44,078 nt of DNA from Mycolicibacterium chubuense (GCF_001044255.1 NZ_JYNX01000024.1:1-44078); one strand, 5' to 3'; shown: positions 24,090 to 32,678, counted from the first letter of the stretch. Notes: a model not told the origin generated them from the sequence alone. A program made the numbers and translations.

Positions 24090-25271
24090 ATGCACGTCCC
24101 GGATGACGGCGGCCACCTGTCGCTGCTCCTCGTCGAGGACGACCGTGCCGACGCGATCCTGGTCGAGGAACTGATCGCCGACGCCGGTGTGGACATCGGC
24201 GTCGTGTGGGCCGAGTCGATGGCCAAGGCCGAGCAGGCGATCGCCACGGCCCGCCCGGATTGCGTGCTGCTTGACCTGCACCTGCACGACACCGACGGGA
24301 TCGCCGGCCTGGCCCGCATCGCCGAACGCGACGCGACCATCCCGGTGGTCGTGCTCACCGGTCTCAACGACGAGCACGTCGCGTCGGTGGCGGTCGCCTC
24401 GGGTGCGCAGGACTACCTGGTCAAGGGCCGCGTCGATCCCGAGACGCTGCGCCGGGCCGTGCTCTACGCGATCGAGCGCAAGCGCGCCGAGCTGACTGCG
24501 GTGGATCTGCACGCCACTCAGTTGCGGGAGCGGGAGAACGCCAGGCTGGAGCGCGGCCTGCTGCCCTCGCCGCTGCTGCTCGACGACCCGGGTGTCGACA
24601 TCGTCACCCAGTACCGGCCCAGCCGGCAGAATGCGCTGCTCGGCGGTGACTTCTACGACTTCGTGCAGACCCCCGACCGTACCGTTCACGTGATGATCGG
24701 CGACGTCGCCGGCCACGGTCCCGATGAGGCCGCCCTCGGGGTGGCGCTGCGCATCGCGTGGCGGGCGCTGACGTTCGCCGGGTTGCGCGGCGCCGACCGG
24801 ATGCGTCAGCTCGAGCGCATTCTGCGCGCCGAGCGGGCCGGCAAGGGCATCTTCGCCACCGTGCTCAGCCTCGCCATCCCGCCGGAGGGCTCGCTGGTCA
24901 CGGCGGTCCGGGCGGGCCATCCGGGCATGCTGCTGCACGGGCACGGCACGGTCGACTGGGTGGAACCGGCCGGGGGGCCCGCGCTCGGCCTGCACGCCGG
25001 AGACTGGACGCCGCAGCAGGTGGAACTCCCGCCCGGCACGGGGCTGGTCCTGCTCACCGACGGCCTGTTCGAGGGACACATCGGACGCGGCAACGAACGT
25101 CTCGGCGAGGACGGCCTGCTGGAACTCGCCCGCACGCTGGCACACCTGCCCGGCCGGGAGTTCGTCGAGGCGCTGATCACTGCCGTCGAGGACCGCGCCC
25201 ACTCCCACGGCGGCATCGCCGACGACATCGCGGTGGTGCGGGTGGAAAGGACGGAACGCGATGAGTCCTGA
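24090..25271 (+). CDS. Receiver-PP2C (RsbU/RssB-type) serine phosphatase
   Basis: 393 aa. Residues 8-125 form a receiver domain: LLLVEDDRADA, phospho-acceptor Asp62 in CVLLDLHLHDTDG, Thr in VVLTG and Lys in YLVKG. A short coiled linker (about 128-160, RENARLERGLLP) leads to a PP2C/SpoIIE phosphatase with GGDFYDF, MIGDVAGHGPDEA, VLLTDGLFEG and GGIADDIAVV, all metal-binding aspartates present. Such proteins dephosphorylate STAS anti-sigma antagonists when their receiver is phosphorylated. The stop overlaps the kinase start by 11 bases. The ATG at 24090 follows GGAAAG by 11 bases. A likely target is the STAS protein at 40364-40750; that is inference. Confidence 0.9.
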   Translation: MHVPDDGGHLSLLLVEDDRADAILVEELIADAGVDIGVVWAESMAKAEQAIATARPDCVLLDLHLHDTDGIAGLARIAERDATIPVVVLTGLNDEHVASVAVASGAQDYLVKGRVDPETLRRAVLYAIERKRAELTAVDLHATQLRERENARLERGLLPSPLLLDDPGVDIVTQYRPSRQNALLGGDFYDFVQTPDRTVHVMIGDVAGHGPDEAALGVALRIAWRALTFAGLRGADRMRQLERILRAERAGKGIFATVLSLAIPPEGSLVTAVRAGHPGMLLHGHGTVDWVEPAGGPALGLHAGDWTPQQVELPPGTGLVLLTDGLFEGHIGRGNERLGEDGLLELARTLAHLPGREFVEALITAVEDRAHSHGGIADDIAVVRVERTERDES

Positions 25272-26844
25272 TCAACGCGGGATGCGGGCTCTCACGGTCG
25301 AGGGCTGGCAGTACCTGGTGCTGTCGATCATGGCCGCGGTGGTGCTGGCCGGCGCTGTCACGACGGCGGTGCTGCTGCACCGCACCGATCAGGTGTCCAA
25401 TCAGATCACCAACAACGTCGGACCCGCGCGGGTGGCGGCCTACCAGCTGCAGGCCGCGCTGCGTGACCAGGAGACCGCGGTCCGCGGCTACGTCATCGCC
25501 GCCGACCCCCAGTTCCTCGAGCCGTACAACACCGGCAGGGAGGTCGAGGCGCAGGCGTCGGCGGCTCTGCGCCAGTACGAGCAGAAGCACCCCGAGCTGC
25601 TCGCCGATCTCGACGCGATCGAGCAGGCCTCCGGGTCGTGGCGGACGAACTACGCCGAGCCCGCCATCGCCGCAGTGAGGCCGGGGCAGCGCAACGCCGT
25701 CTCCCCCGCGCTGACCGACATCGGAAAGTCCGAATTCGACCGTCTGCGGGTGCTTTTCGATCGCCAGAACGCGAATCTCTTGCAGGCCCGCAACGACGGT
25801 GTCGCCGAACTGGATTCGATCAGCGCGTGGCGCAACGGGGTGCTGATCGCGATGCTGGCGGCGTTCATCGCGACGATGGTGGTCCTGGCGGTGCTGCTGC
25901 GGCGCGCGTTGGTGCGCCCGCTGAACCGGTTGGCCGCGGCGTGCCGACGTGTCGCCGAGGGGAACTTCGGTGAACGGATCGTGCCGCAGGGTCCCCGGGA
26001 CATCCGGTTGATCGCGATCGACGTGGAGAACATGCGCCAGCGCATCGTCGAGGAGTTGGAGGCGTCGCGGGCGGCCACCGAGGCGCTCGACGAGCACGCC
26101 GAGGAGTTGCGCCGCTCCAACGCCGAACTCGAGCAGTTCGCGTATGTTGCGTCGCACGATCTGCAGGAGCCGCTGCGCAAGGTCGCCTCCTTCTGCCAGC
26201 TGCTGGAGAAGCGTTATGGGGACAAGCTCGACGAGCGGGGCACCGAGTACATCGGGTTCGCCGTCGACGGCGCGAAGCGCATGCAGATCCTGATCAACGA
26301 CCTGCTGACGTTCTCGCGGGTCGGCCGCCTCAACGCCACCGAGACGGACGTCGACCTCGACACAGTGCTCGACGCCGCGCTCAACAACGTGGCGACGTCG
26401 ATCGAGGAGACCGGCGCGGTGATCGAGCGGCCGGCCGGGGGGCTGCCCACGATCAAGGGCGACCCGACGTTGTTGACGATGCTGTGGCAGAACCTGGTGG
26501 GCAACGCGGTGAAGTTCCGCCGCGAAGGCGTGGCGCCCACGGTGGTGATCGATTGCGCACGGGGGTCCGGTGAGACCGAGGAATGGTGGTTCTCGGTGAC
26601 GGACAACGGAATCGGCATCGCCGCGGAGTTCTCCGAGAAGGTCTTCGTGATCTTCCAGCGGCTGCACGGCCGGGACGCCTACACGGGCACCGGCATCGGT
26701 CTGGCACTGTGCAAGAAGATCGTCGAACACCACGGCGGGACGATCTGGATCGACAACGACTACACCGAAGGCACCCGCTTCCGGTTCACTCTGCCGGTCG
26801 CCGTCGACAGCCCGGCTGCCCAACTGGAAGGATCGTCGTCATGA
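25261..26844 (+). CDS. CHASE3-HAMP histidine kinase (phytochrome-like HisKA)
   Basis: 527 aa. First membrane segment at about 17-38, an extracytoplasmic CHASE3 sensor (about 40-190, with LRDQETAVRGYVI and SWRTNYAEP), second membrane segment at about 196-218, HAMP (220-270), a coiled linker and HisKA with the phospho-acceptor His299 in ASHDLQEPLRKV. The ATPase domain has N (WQNLVGNAVKF), D (VTDNGIGI), F and G (GTGIGLALCKK). The DLQEPLRK type of HisKA is common in kinases paired with Rcp1-like receivers, and such a receiver follows here with a four-base overlap. The signal is unknown. Confidence 0.93.
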   Translation: MSPDQRGMRALTVEGWQYLVLSIMAAVVLAGAVTTAVLLHRTDQVSNQITNNVGPARVAAYQLQAALRDQETAVRGYVIAADPQFLEPYNTGREVEAQASAALRQYEQKHPELLADLDAIEQASGSWRTNYAEPAIAAVRPGQRNAVSPALTDIGKSEFDRLRVLFDRQNANLLQARNDGVAELDSISAWRNGVLIAMLAAFIATMVVLAVLLRRALVRPLNRLAAACRRVAEGNFGERIVPQGPRDIRLIAIDVENMRQRIVEELEASRAATEALDEHAEELRRSNAELEQFAYVASHDLQEPLRKVASFCQLLEKRYGDKLDERGTEYIGFAVDGAKRMQILINDLLTFSRVGRLNATETDVDLDTVLDAALNNVATSIEETGAVIERPAGGLPTIKGDPTLLTMLWQNLVGNAVKFRREGVAPTVVIDCARGSGETEEWWFSVTDNGIGIAAEFSEKVFVIFQRLHGRDAYTGTGIGLALCKKIVEHHGGTIWIDNDYTEGTRFRFTLPVAVDSPAAQLEGSSS

Positions 26845-27281
26845 CACCCGCTGAACGCGCCATCGACGTGCTGCTGATCGAGGACGACCCGGGAGACGAG
26901 CTGATCACCCGGGAAGCCTTCGAGCACAACAAGATCAAGAACAATCTGCACGTCGCACACGACGGCGAGGAGGGTCTGGACTTCCTCTACCGGCGCGGAC
27001 AGTACGAGGGCGCGCCCCGTCCGGACCTGGTGCTGCTCGACCTGAACCTGCCCAAGTACGACGGGCGCCAGCTGCTCGAGACCATCAAGTCCGACCCCGA
27101 GCTCAATCACATCCCGGTCGTCGTGCTGACCACCTCCTCGGCCGAGGAGGACATCCTGCGCAGCTACAAGCTGCATGCCAACGCGTACGTGACCAAGCCG
27201 GTCGACCTCGACCAGTTCATGAACGCGGTCCGCCAGATCGACGAGTTCTTCGTCCAGGTGGTCCGGCTGCCGCAGTTCTGA
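26841..27281 (+). CDS. Stand-alone response regulator (Rcp1-like receiver)
   Basis: 146 aa, a single receiver domain and no output domain. Acidic pocket DVLLIEDDPGDELI, phospho-acceptor Asp in LVLLDLNLPKYDG (about residue 68), Thr-Thr in VVVLTTSS and Lys in VTKPVD. The insertion FLYRRGQYEGAPRPD between alpha2 and beta3 is typical of Rcp1/CheY-like partners of phytochrome-type kinases. It starts inside the kinase stop (ATGA) and probably carries phosphate from the kinase, perhaps on to the receiver-phosphatase at the head of the operon. Confidence 0.92.
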   Translation: MTPAERAIDVLLIEDDPGDELITREAFEHNKIKNNLHVAHDGEEGLDFLYRRGQYEGAPRPDLVLLDLNLPKYDGRQLLETIKSDPELNHIPVVVLTTSSAEEDILRSYKLHANAYVTKPVDLDQFMNAVRQIDEFFVQVVRLPQF

Positions 27282-27282
27282 G

Positions 27283-28416
27283 GTGGACCTCCCGCGGCCC
27301 GACACCACGACGGCGCACCTCGCCGACGTGACCCCGTCGGTGCTGGCGGCCATGGGGGTCGCGGGCTTCGAGCCGCGCATCGCGCTGCCGTATGACGTGG
27401 GTGGGGCGTGTGTGCTGCTCGTCGACGGCCTGGGGGCCGACCTGCTCGACGCGTACGCCGCCGACGCGCCGTTTCTGGCCGGCCTGCGGGGGCCCAGCCT
27501 GCACGTGGGGTTTCCGGCGACGACGGCGGCCGGGTTGGCCGCCGTCGGCACGGGGTGTCGTTCCGGTGAGCATGCCGTGGTGGGGATGTCGTTCCGGCTG
27601 CCCGACGTCGGCGTGATCAACGCGCTGCGGTGGCGTCCGCATCCGTGGGGTGACGATCTGCGCGACCGCGCCGTACCGGAGCAGGTGCAGCCGCGCGCGA
27701 CGGTGTTCGAGCGGGCCACCTCGGCGGGTGTCGCGGTCAGCGTGATCTCCGCTGCGGAGTTCGCCGGCTCGGGTCTGACGCGGGCGGTGCTGCGCGGCGG
27801 CCGCTACCGGGGTGTCCATGCGATCGGCGACCTGGTGGCGGAGATCGGGACCACCATTGCCGAGCGCGGGTTCTGTTATGCCTACCACGCCGACCTGGAT
27901 CTGGTCGGGCACCTGCACGGCCCCGGATCCGAGGCGTGGCGGATGCAGCTGCGGCAGGTGGACCTGCTGGTCGAGTCCATCGCCGACGCCCTGCCGCGCG
28001 GCGGGCTGCTGGCCGTGGTCGCCGATCACGGCATGGTGGCCCTCGGCGAGGACGTGGTGGACGCCGACGCCGAACCTTCTCTGCACGACGGAGTCGTCGC
28101 CCTCGGGGGCGAGGTGCGGGCCCGGCACGTCTACACCCGTGACGGCGCAGCCTCCGACGTGCTGGCCACCTGGCGCGAGGTCCTCGGGTCGCGGGCGTGG
28201 GTGGTGATGCGCGAGGAGGCGGCCGTGGCGGGGTGGTTCGGCGAGCGGGTCACCGACGACGCCCGGTCGCGGATCGGTGACATCGTGGTGGCCGCGCGCG
28301 GAACCTCGGGGGTGCTGCGCCGCACCGTGGAGCCGGTCGAATCTTCACTGGTGGGTCAGCACGGGTCGCTGACGCCGGCCGAGCAGCGGGTGCCGCTGCT
28401 GTTGGCTCATCGATGA
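27283..28416 (+). CDS. Type I phosphodiesterase/nucleotide pyrophosphatase family protein
   Basis: 377 aa, alkaline-phosphatase superfamily. VLLVDGLGADLL (about residues 44-55) gives the first metal Asp, FPATTAAGLAAVGTG the nucleophile Thr (about 79-80), YHADLDLVGHLHGPGS the Asp/His pair and VVADHGMV the second Asp/His pair. These are the metal and catalytic sites of nucleotide pyrophosphatases. No signal peptide is seen, so it is cytoplasmic. Its GTG start directly follows the stop of the receiver gene (TGA, one base, GTG), so it is translated with the signalling operon. The substrate, a phosphodiester or pyrophosphate, is unknown. Confidence 0.87.
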   Translation: MDLPRPDTTTAHLADVTPSVLAAMGVAGFEPRIALPYDVGGACVLLVDGLGADLLDAYAADAPFLAGLRGPSLHVGFPATTAAGLAAVGTGCRSGEHAVVGMSFRLPDVGVINALRWRPHPWGDDLRDRAVPEQVQPRATVFERATSAGVAVSVISAAEFAGSGLTRAVLRGGRYRGVHAIGDLVAEIGTTIAERGFCYAYHADLDLVGHLHGPGSEAWRMQLRQVDLLVESIADALPRGGLLAVVADHGMVALGEDVVDADAEPSLHDGVVALGGEVRARHVYTRDGAASDVLATWREVLGSRAWVVMREEAAVAGWFGERVTDDARSRIGDIVVAARGTSGVLRRTVEPVESSLVGQHGSLTPAEQRVPLLLAHR

Positions 28417-28579
28417 CATCAAAAACATTGTTGTGCAACAAGATTCGATGACTCTGTCGACTCTCTGAATCGATCTCTCGCACAACCATTTTCGTGACAT
28501 TCGACGCGCTTTCGTGCGTATTGTGCCTGCGGTCACAGATTTTGGCCGTATTAGAGACCCTCTGCTAGCGTCCGGCCGC
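28417..28579 (+). other. AT-richer promoter region with a small hairpin
   Basis: 163 bases with no gene. TTGTTG-tg-CAACAA (28428-28441) lies just after the phosphodiesterase stop and may end that transcript. The rest is AT-richer and leads to the TAGCGT box at 28566. Confidence 0.4.
28566..28571 (+). promoter_or_regulatory. -10 box TAGCGT
   Basis: TAGCGT ends eight bases before ATG28580, so the leader is one base or none. Confidence 0.6.
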
Positions 28580-29143
28580 ATGTATGAACTCGCCACACTC
28601 TTGACGCTCGTCAATCAGGTGTCGGGAACGCCGTACATCTCTGGCGGTGACTCCCCCTCCGGAACCGACTGCTCCGGCCTGGTGTCGTGGGTCACCAACG
28701 CCGCGACCGGCAGGCCCGTCTACGGTGACCGCTTCCACACCGGCAACATCGAGGGCGCGCTGAAGGCCCGGGGCTTCCAGTACGGGACCCAGCCTGGTGC
28801 CCTGGTGGTCGGCTGGAACCGCGGCCACACCGCCGTGACGCTGCCCGACGGCACCCCGGTGTCGTCCGGCGAAGGCGGCGGCGTGAAGGTCGGTGGTGGT
28901 GGCGCCTACCAGAGTCAGTTCACCCACCACATGTATCTGCCTGCGCCGGCGGCCGCCGACGTGCCGCCCCCCGCTGACCCCCTGCTCTCGCCGCCGATGG
29001 CTCCGCCGCCGCCGCCCGCGCCGGTCGTGCTGATGGGCCAGGAGGCGCCGGCGCCGCCTCCCCCACCCGGCGACCCGCTGTTGCCGCCGCCTCCCCCGCC
29101 CGGCGACCCGCTGTTGCCGCCGCCTCCCCCGCCGGCGGGGTGA
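28580..29143 (+). CDS. NlpC/P60-type peptidase without signal peptide, proline-rich tail
   Basis: 187 aa. Residues 1-115 form an NlpC/P60-like domain: TLLTLVNQVSGTPYISGGDSPSGTDCSGLVSWV with the catalytic Cys (about residue 32) and RGHTAVTLPDG with the His (about residue 75). These enzymes cut peptide stems of peptidoglycan. There is no signal peptide or membrane segment, and the protein starts directly at the domain. The C-terminal 70 residues are Pro-rich and contain PPPPPGDPLLP twice, from an exact 33-base tandem repeat. Export by a non-Sec route such as type VII secretion or a cytoplasmic role are both open. The domain resembles lysin modules in mycobacteriophages, but no phage genes are near. 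Confidence 0.82.
   Translation: MYELATLLTLVNQVSGTPYISGGDSPSGTDCSGLVSWVTNAATGRPVYGDRFHTGNIEGALKARGFQYGTQPGALVVGWNRGHTAVTLPDGTPVSSGEGGGVKVGGGGAYQSQFTHHMYLPAPAAADVPPPADPLLSPPMAPPPPPAPVVLMGQEAPAPPPPPGDPLLPPPPPPGDPLLPPPPPPAG
29066..29131 (+). repeat. Two exact 33-base tandem repeats
   Basis: Units 29066-29098 and 29099-29131 are identical and in frame, coding for PGDPLLPPPPP-type units in the tail of the NlpC/P60 protein. Such repeats change copy number easily. Confidence 0.9.
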
Positions 29144-29154
29144 GCGCCGCCCGC

Positions 29155-29160
29155 TAGCGT
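29155..29160 (+). promoter_or_regulatory. -10 box TAGCGT, leaderless type
   Basis: TAGCGT ends seven bases before GTG29168 of the yaaA gene. Confidence 0.65.
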
Positions 29161-29167
29161 CGTCGCC

Positions 29168-29914
29168 GTGATCGTGCTGCTGCCCCCGTCGGAGACCAAG
29201 CGCACCGGCGGAGACGGACCCGCGCTGACGCTGGACGCGCTGAGCTCGCCCGAACTGAATCCGGTGAGGGCCGAACTGATCGACGACCTCGCCGGACTGG
29301 CCGCCGACAGGGACGCCAGCCGCATGGCGCTGGGCCTGTCCGCCGGTCAGGACGCGGAGATCGACCGCAACGCGGCGCTGCGCTCGGCGCCCACGATGCC
29401 CGCCCTGCACCGCTACACCGGCGTGCTGTATGACGCATTGGACGTGGATTCCCTGCGCGGCGCGTCGGCGGCCCGCGCCGCCACGCGCCTCGCGGTCGTC
29501 TCGGCGCTGTTCGGACTCGTCCGCGCCGACGACCCGATCCCGGCCTATCGGCTCTCGGCCGGCTCGCGGCTGCCCGGACGCCCCACGCTGGCCGCGCGCT
29601 GGCGGCCCGCCCTCGAGCCCGTGCTGAGCGGGCTGGCCGAGCGGGAACTCGTCGTCGATCTGCGGTCAGGGTCCTACGCGGGACTGGGCAAGGTCTCCGG
29701 CGCCGTCACCGTCGAGGTCGTCGCCGAACGCGCGGACGGCCGTCGAACCGTGGTCAGTCACTTCAACAAGGCGCACAAGGGTCGGCTGGCGCGCGCGCTG
29801 GCCGCCACCCGGTCCGAGCCGTCGGATGCGGCCGCCGTGGCCGCAGTCGCGCGCCGCGCGGGCATGCGCGTCGAGCGCCAGGGCGACCACCTCACCGTCG
29901 TCGTCCAGGCGTGA
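29168..29914 (+). CDS. yaaA: YaaA family peroxide-stress protein (DUF328)
   Basis: 248 aa. YaaA proteins lower free iron and DNA damage during peroxide stress in E. coli and have a DNA-binding fold. The family opening I.LLPPSETKR, then RYTGVLYDALD, ALFGLVRADDPIPAYRLSAGSRL, LVVDLRSGSYAGL and HFNKAHKGRLARAL are all present. The length matches the family. GTG start is fixed by the TAGCGT box. It converges on the secreted protein at 29936, with 21 bases between and no obvious terminator. The symbol is by family, not by orthology test. Confidence 0.88.
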   Translation: MIVLLPPSETKRTGGDGPALTLDALSSPELNPVRAELIDDLAGLAADRDASRMALGLSAGQDAEIDRNAALRSAPTMPALHRYTGVLYDALDVDSLRGASAARAATRLAVVSALFGLVRADDPIPAYRLSAGSRLPGRPTLAARWRPALEPVLSGLAERELVVDLRSGSYAGLGKVSGAVTVEVVAERADGRRTVVSHFNKAHKGRLARALAATRSEPSDAAAVAAVARRAGMRVERQGDHLTVVVQA

Positions 29915-29935
29915 AAGGCCCTGTGCTGAAACTAC

Positions 29936-30430
29936 TTACAGCGACGCGATGAAGTCCGTGGTGTAGAACTCCTCCGGCTGCTGACTGTTGCTCGCGGGCC
30001 GGGTCAGCGACAACCACGCCCCTGTCGCGCCGGGCATCCTCGGTCCGCGCACGGTCACCGTGCCGGCACCTGCCCCGTCGGTGAACAGCGCTGCCGACGC
30101 CACCCCGGGCGCCCCGTCCCAGCACCCCGCCGCCGAGGTGCGCGGCATCTGGATCAGCCGCACGTCGTAGCGGGTGTTGGGCACGCCGGTGAAGAACGTG
30201 ACATCGGCGGCGACGCCACCACCCTCGGTCCGCAGCACCGCGGTGGCCCGGCCGTAGTACGAACCGCCGACGTACTTGATCTGGCTGAAATCGCAGCGGC
30301 GCAACTTCTCGGCGAACGGCATCACGATCCCGGCGCTCTCCGCGGACGCCGTGCCGGCGCCCGCCAGCATCGGTCCGGATGCGATCAGCAGCGCCGTGGC
30401 CGTCACCGCGGCTCGAGCGATTCGGCGCAT
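29936..30430 (-). CDS. Secreted mycobacterial protein, unknown function
   Basis: 164 aa. A signal peptide ends at about residue 31 (TASAES). The mature part has two cysteines (RRCDFS, AAGCWDG), likely a disulfide, and a beta-rich pattern (YYGRATAVLRTEGGGVAADVTFFTG). It resembles small exported proteins of mycobacteria with no known activity. GAGAGGA lies eight bases before the ATG, and TAGATT at 30458-30463 (minus strand) is a suitable -10 box with a leader of about 20 bases, so this one is a leadered gene. Confidence 0.8.
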   Translation of the reverse strand: MRRIARAAVTATALLIASGPMLAGAGTASAESAGIVMPFAEKLRRCDFSQIKYVGGSYYGRATAVLRTEGGGVAADVTFFTGVPNTRYDVRLIQMPRTSAAGCWDGAPGVASAALFTDGAGAGTVTVRGPRMPGATGAWLSLTRPASNSQQPEEFYTTDFIASL

Positions 30431-30540
30431 GGGGTCTGTCCTCTCGCCATCAAGATCAATCTACAGTTGCGTCAAGGTTAGCCGGTCTCACCATTCGCGG
30501 GCCCGGCAGGTCCGTTGACGGCATCGCACCCGGGAGGTGA

Positions 30541-30546
30541 CACTGT
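30541..30546 (+). promoter_or_regulatory. -10 type box CACTGT
   Basis: CACTGT ends six bases before ATG30553. It lacks the first T of the consensus. Confidence 0.35.
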
Positions 30547-30552
30547 CGCCCG

Positions 30553-30792
30553 ATGTCGACACTGTGGGTCTACCTGCGCATCCAGCTCATGACGTTGGTG
30601 TGCGGGATCGTTGGGCCCATCTTCCTGTTCGTCTACTTCGCCGCCCAGCCCGACACCACCATCCGGTGGATGTACTGGTGGGGCCTGCTGATCACCGTCG
30701 CCGACATCCTCGTCGCCCTGACGATCACCGACTCGGTGACCCGCAAGGATCGCGAACTGGCCGCCCGCCGCGCCGACCGGGACGTGCCGTGA
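30553..30792 (+). CDS. Small two-helix membrane protein
   Basis: 79 aa. Two hydrophobic segments (about residues 10-30 and 38-60) are followed by a charged cytoplasmic tail, RKDRELAARRADRDVP. It resembles small actinobacterial membrane proteins of unknown role. Its stop overlaps the start of the next membrane protein (TGATG), so they form an operon and may interact. Confidence 0.75.
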   Translation: MSTLWVYLRIQLMTLVCGIVGPIFLFVYFAAQPDTTIRWMYWWGLLITVADILVALTITDSVTRKDRELAARRADRDVP

Positions 30793-31142
30793 TGTACCCC
30801 CCGCCCCCGCCACCGGCTCCCCGCTCCGCGGCCGACATGACGATCTCCATCGTGGTCCTGGTGCTCACCGCGGTGATGGGGGCCGTCGCGGTCTTCTTCG
30901 GAGTGTTCTCGCTCGCGTTCCTCGATCACTGTCCGCCCGAGACGTGCAGCGTCGACGGTGCGGTGAACGCCGTGTTCACCGCGCTGCTCGTCGCCGCAGG
31001 CGTGGGCGTGGTGGGACTGGTGCTCACCGTCGTGGCGCTGATCCGGCGCGCGACCGCGTGGCCCTACGCGATCGCGACGTTCGCGCTGTGCGCGCTGACC
31101 CTGTTCCTCGGCGCACTCGGCTACGGCGCGGCGGTGGGCTGA
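30792..31142 (+). CDS. Small three- or four-helix membrane protein
   Basis: 116 aa. A Pro-rich cytoplasmic start (MYPPPPPPAPR) is followed by hydrophobic segments at about 17-40, 57-80 and 88-112. Two cysteines (DHCPPETC) lie in the first extracytoplasmic loop and could be disulfide-bonded. The start overlaps the previous stop by one base. Function unknown. Confidence 0.75.
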   Translation: MYPPPPPPAPRSAADMTISIVVLVLTAVMGAVAVFFGVFSLAFLDHCPPETCSVDGAVNAVFTALLVAAGVGVVGLVLTVVALIRRATAWPYAIATFALCALTLFLGALGYGAAVG

Positions 31143-31176
31143 GCGCCGCGGAGTTGCCGCGGCGTGCCGCGCCCGC

Positions 31177-31182
31177 GAGGAT
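31177..31182 (+). promoter_or_regulatory. -10 type box GAGGAT
   Basis: GAGGAT ends seven bases before ATG31190. It could also be a ribosome-binding site (GAGG), so the promoter call is weak. Confidence 0.3.
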
Positions 31183-31189
31183 CCGCGTC

Positions 31190-32656
31190 ATGGACTCACG
31201 CACGGCGTTCGAACTCGCCGACCTCGACGCGCTCGGTCAGGCACAGCTGGCCGCGGCGGGCGAGGTGACCGCCACCGAACTGCTCGAGGCCGCGATCGTC
31301 CGCGTGGAAGCCGGCCGCACCCTGAACGCGGTGATCGCCGACCTGTTCGACCGCGGCCGGACCGCCGCCGCCGCCCTGGATGCCTCCGGCGTGCTGCGCA
31401 CCGGGGAGAACGGACCCCTGGCCGGGGTGCCGTTCCTGCTCAAGGATCTGGGCGCCTCGCTGGCCGGCGCGCCCGAGGCGATGGGGTCGCGCGCGCTGCG
31501 TACGCACGTCGCCGAGCAGACGGCGTGGATCGTCGAGCGCTACCTCGACGCGGGTCTGGTGATCTTCGGCAAGACAAACACCCCGGAGTGGGGTAACCAC
31601 TGCACCACCGAGCCGTCGCTGTTCGGGCCGACGGTCAACCCGTGGTCGCCGGACATCACCCCCGGCGGGTCCAGCGGCGGGTCGGCCGCGGCGGTGGCCG
31701 CCGGCATCGTGCCGGCCGCGTCGGGCGGAGACGGCACCGGGTCGATCCGGGTTCCCGCGTCGTGCTGCGGACTGGTGGGTCTCAAACCGCGCCGTGGCCG
31801 CACGTCGTTCGCGCCCGGCGCCGGGCAGGGGCTCGAAGGCCTCGTCAACGAGCATGCGCTGACCCGGACGGTGCGCGACAGCGCGGCGCTGCTCGACGCC
31901 GTCACCGGAGCCGCTGTCGGCGACCCCTACTCGGCCCCGCTGCCCGCCGAGCCGTTCCTGCACGCCATCGCGACACCGCCTGCGCCGCAACGCATCCTGA
32001 TGGCAACCTCGTCGCCGTTCCCCGGGCCCGTCACCGATCCCGCGGTGGTCGCCGCGGTCGAGCACACCGCTGCGACCCTCGCCGGCCTCGGCCACCTGAT
32101 CGAGCCGGGCGCCCCCACCATCGACGCCGACGCCGTGGCCGATGCGATCGCCGTGCTCCACACCGTCAGCAACGCCGGGCTGTTCGCCCTGGCCCGGGAA
32201 CACCTGGGCCGTGAGCCGCACGAAGACGAGTTCGAGCCGAGCAGCTGGGTGATGATCCGCGAGGGGTTCACCACGACGGGCCTCGCCTACGCCGACGCCA
32301 TCGCGGCGGTGCATGCGCAGACCCGCCGCTTCGCGGCGCAGATGACCGGTCATGACGTGCTGCTGGTTCCGACGCTGCTGACCACGCCGCCGCCGTACCG
32401 GCTGCTGGATCAGCCGCGCGGCACCACGCGGGCGTTCTTCGACGTCGAGTTCGCCACCACAGGGTGGACGGCGCTCGCCAACGTGACCGGATGGGCGGCG
32501 GTGTCCCTGCCCCTCGGGACCACCGACGACGGGCTGCCGATCGGCGTGCAGCTGATGGCTCCCGACGAGGCGGTCCTGCTCAGACTCGCTGCGCAGCTGG
32601 AAATCGCCCTGCCGTGGGCCGGTCGTCGGCCGCCGGGGTGGGTCGGGCGGAACTGA
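31190..32656 (+). CDS. Amidase signature family enzyme
   Basis: 488 aa, usual length. The Ser-cisSer-Lys triad is visible: Lys in PFLLKDLGA (about 86), the Gly/Ser-rich signature GGSSGGSAAAVAAG with the cis-Ser (about 161) and the nucleophile Ser in GDGTGSIRVPASCCG (about 185). The family hydrolyses C-N bonds in amides, including nitrile-derived and peptide amides; GatA can be excluded because no gatB or gatC is near. Cytoplasmic, no signal peptide. Mycobacteria carry several such amidases with unknown substrates. Confidence 0.92.
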   Translation: MDSRTAFELADLDALGQAQLAAAGEVTATELLEAAIVRVEAGRTLNAVIADLFDRGRTAAAALDASGVLRTGENGPLAGVPFLLKDLGASLAGAPEAMGSRALRTHVAEQTAWIVERYLDAGLVIFGKTNTPEWGNHCTTEPSLFGPTVNPWSPDITPGGSSGGSAAAVAAGIVPAASGGDGTGSIRVPASCCGLVGLKPRRGRTSFAPGAGQGLEGLVNEHALTRTVRDSAALLDAVTGAAVGDPYSAPLPAEPFLHAIATPPAPQRILMATSSPFPGPVTDPAVVAAVEHTAATLAGLGHLIEPGAPTIDADAVADAIAVLHTVSNAGLFALAREHLGREPHEDEFEPSSWVMIREGFTTTGLAYADAIAAVHAQTRRFAAQMTGHDVLLVPTLLTTPPPYRLLDQPRGTTRAFFDVEFATTGWTALANVTGWAAVSLPLGTTDDGLPIGVQLMAPDEAVLLRLAAQLEIALPWAGRRPPGWVGRN

Positions 32657-32678
32657 CGGCGACGAGACACCCGCGTGC

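Noticed and set aside
25177-26823. A 548-residue open frame opposite the histidine kinase
   Set aside because: Shadow of the kinase; His/Arg/Gln-rich with no domain.
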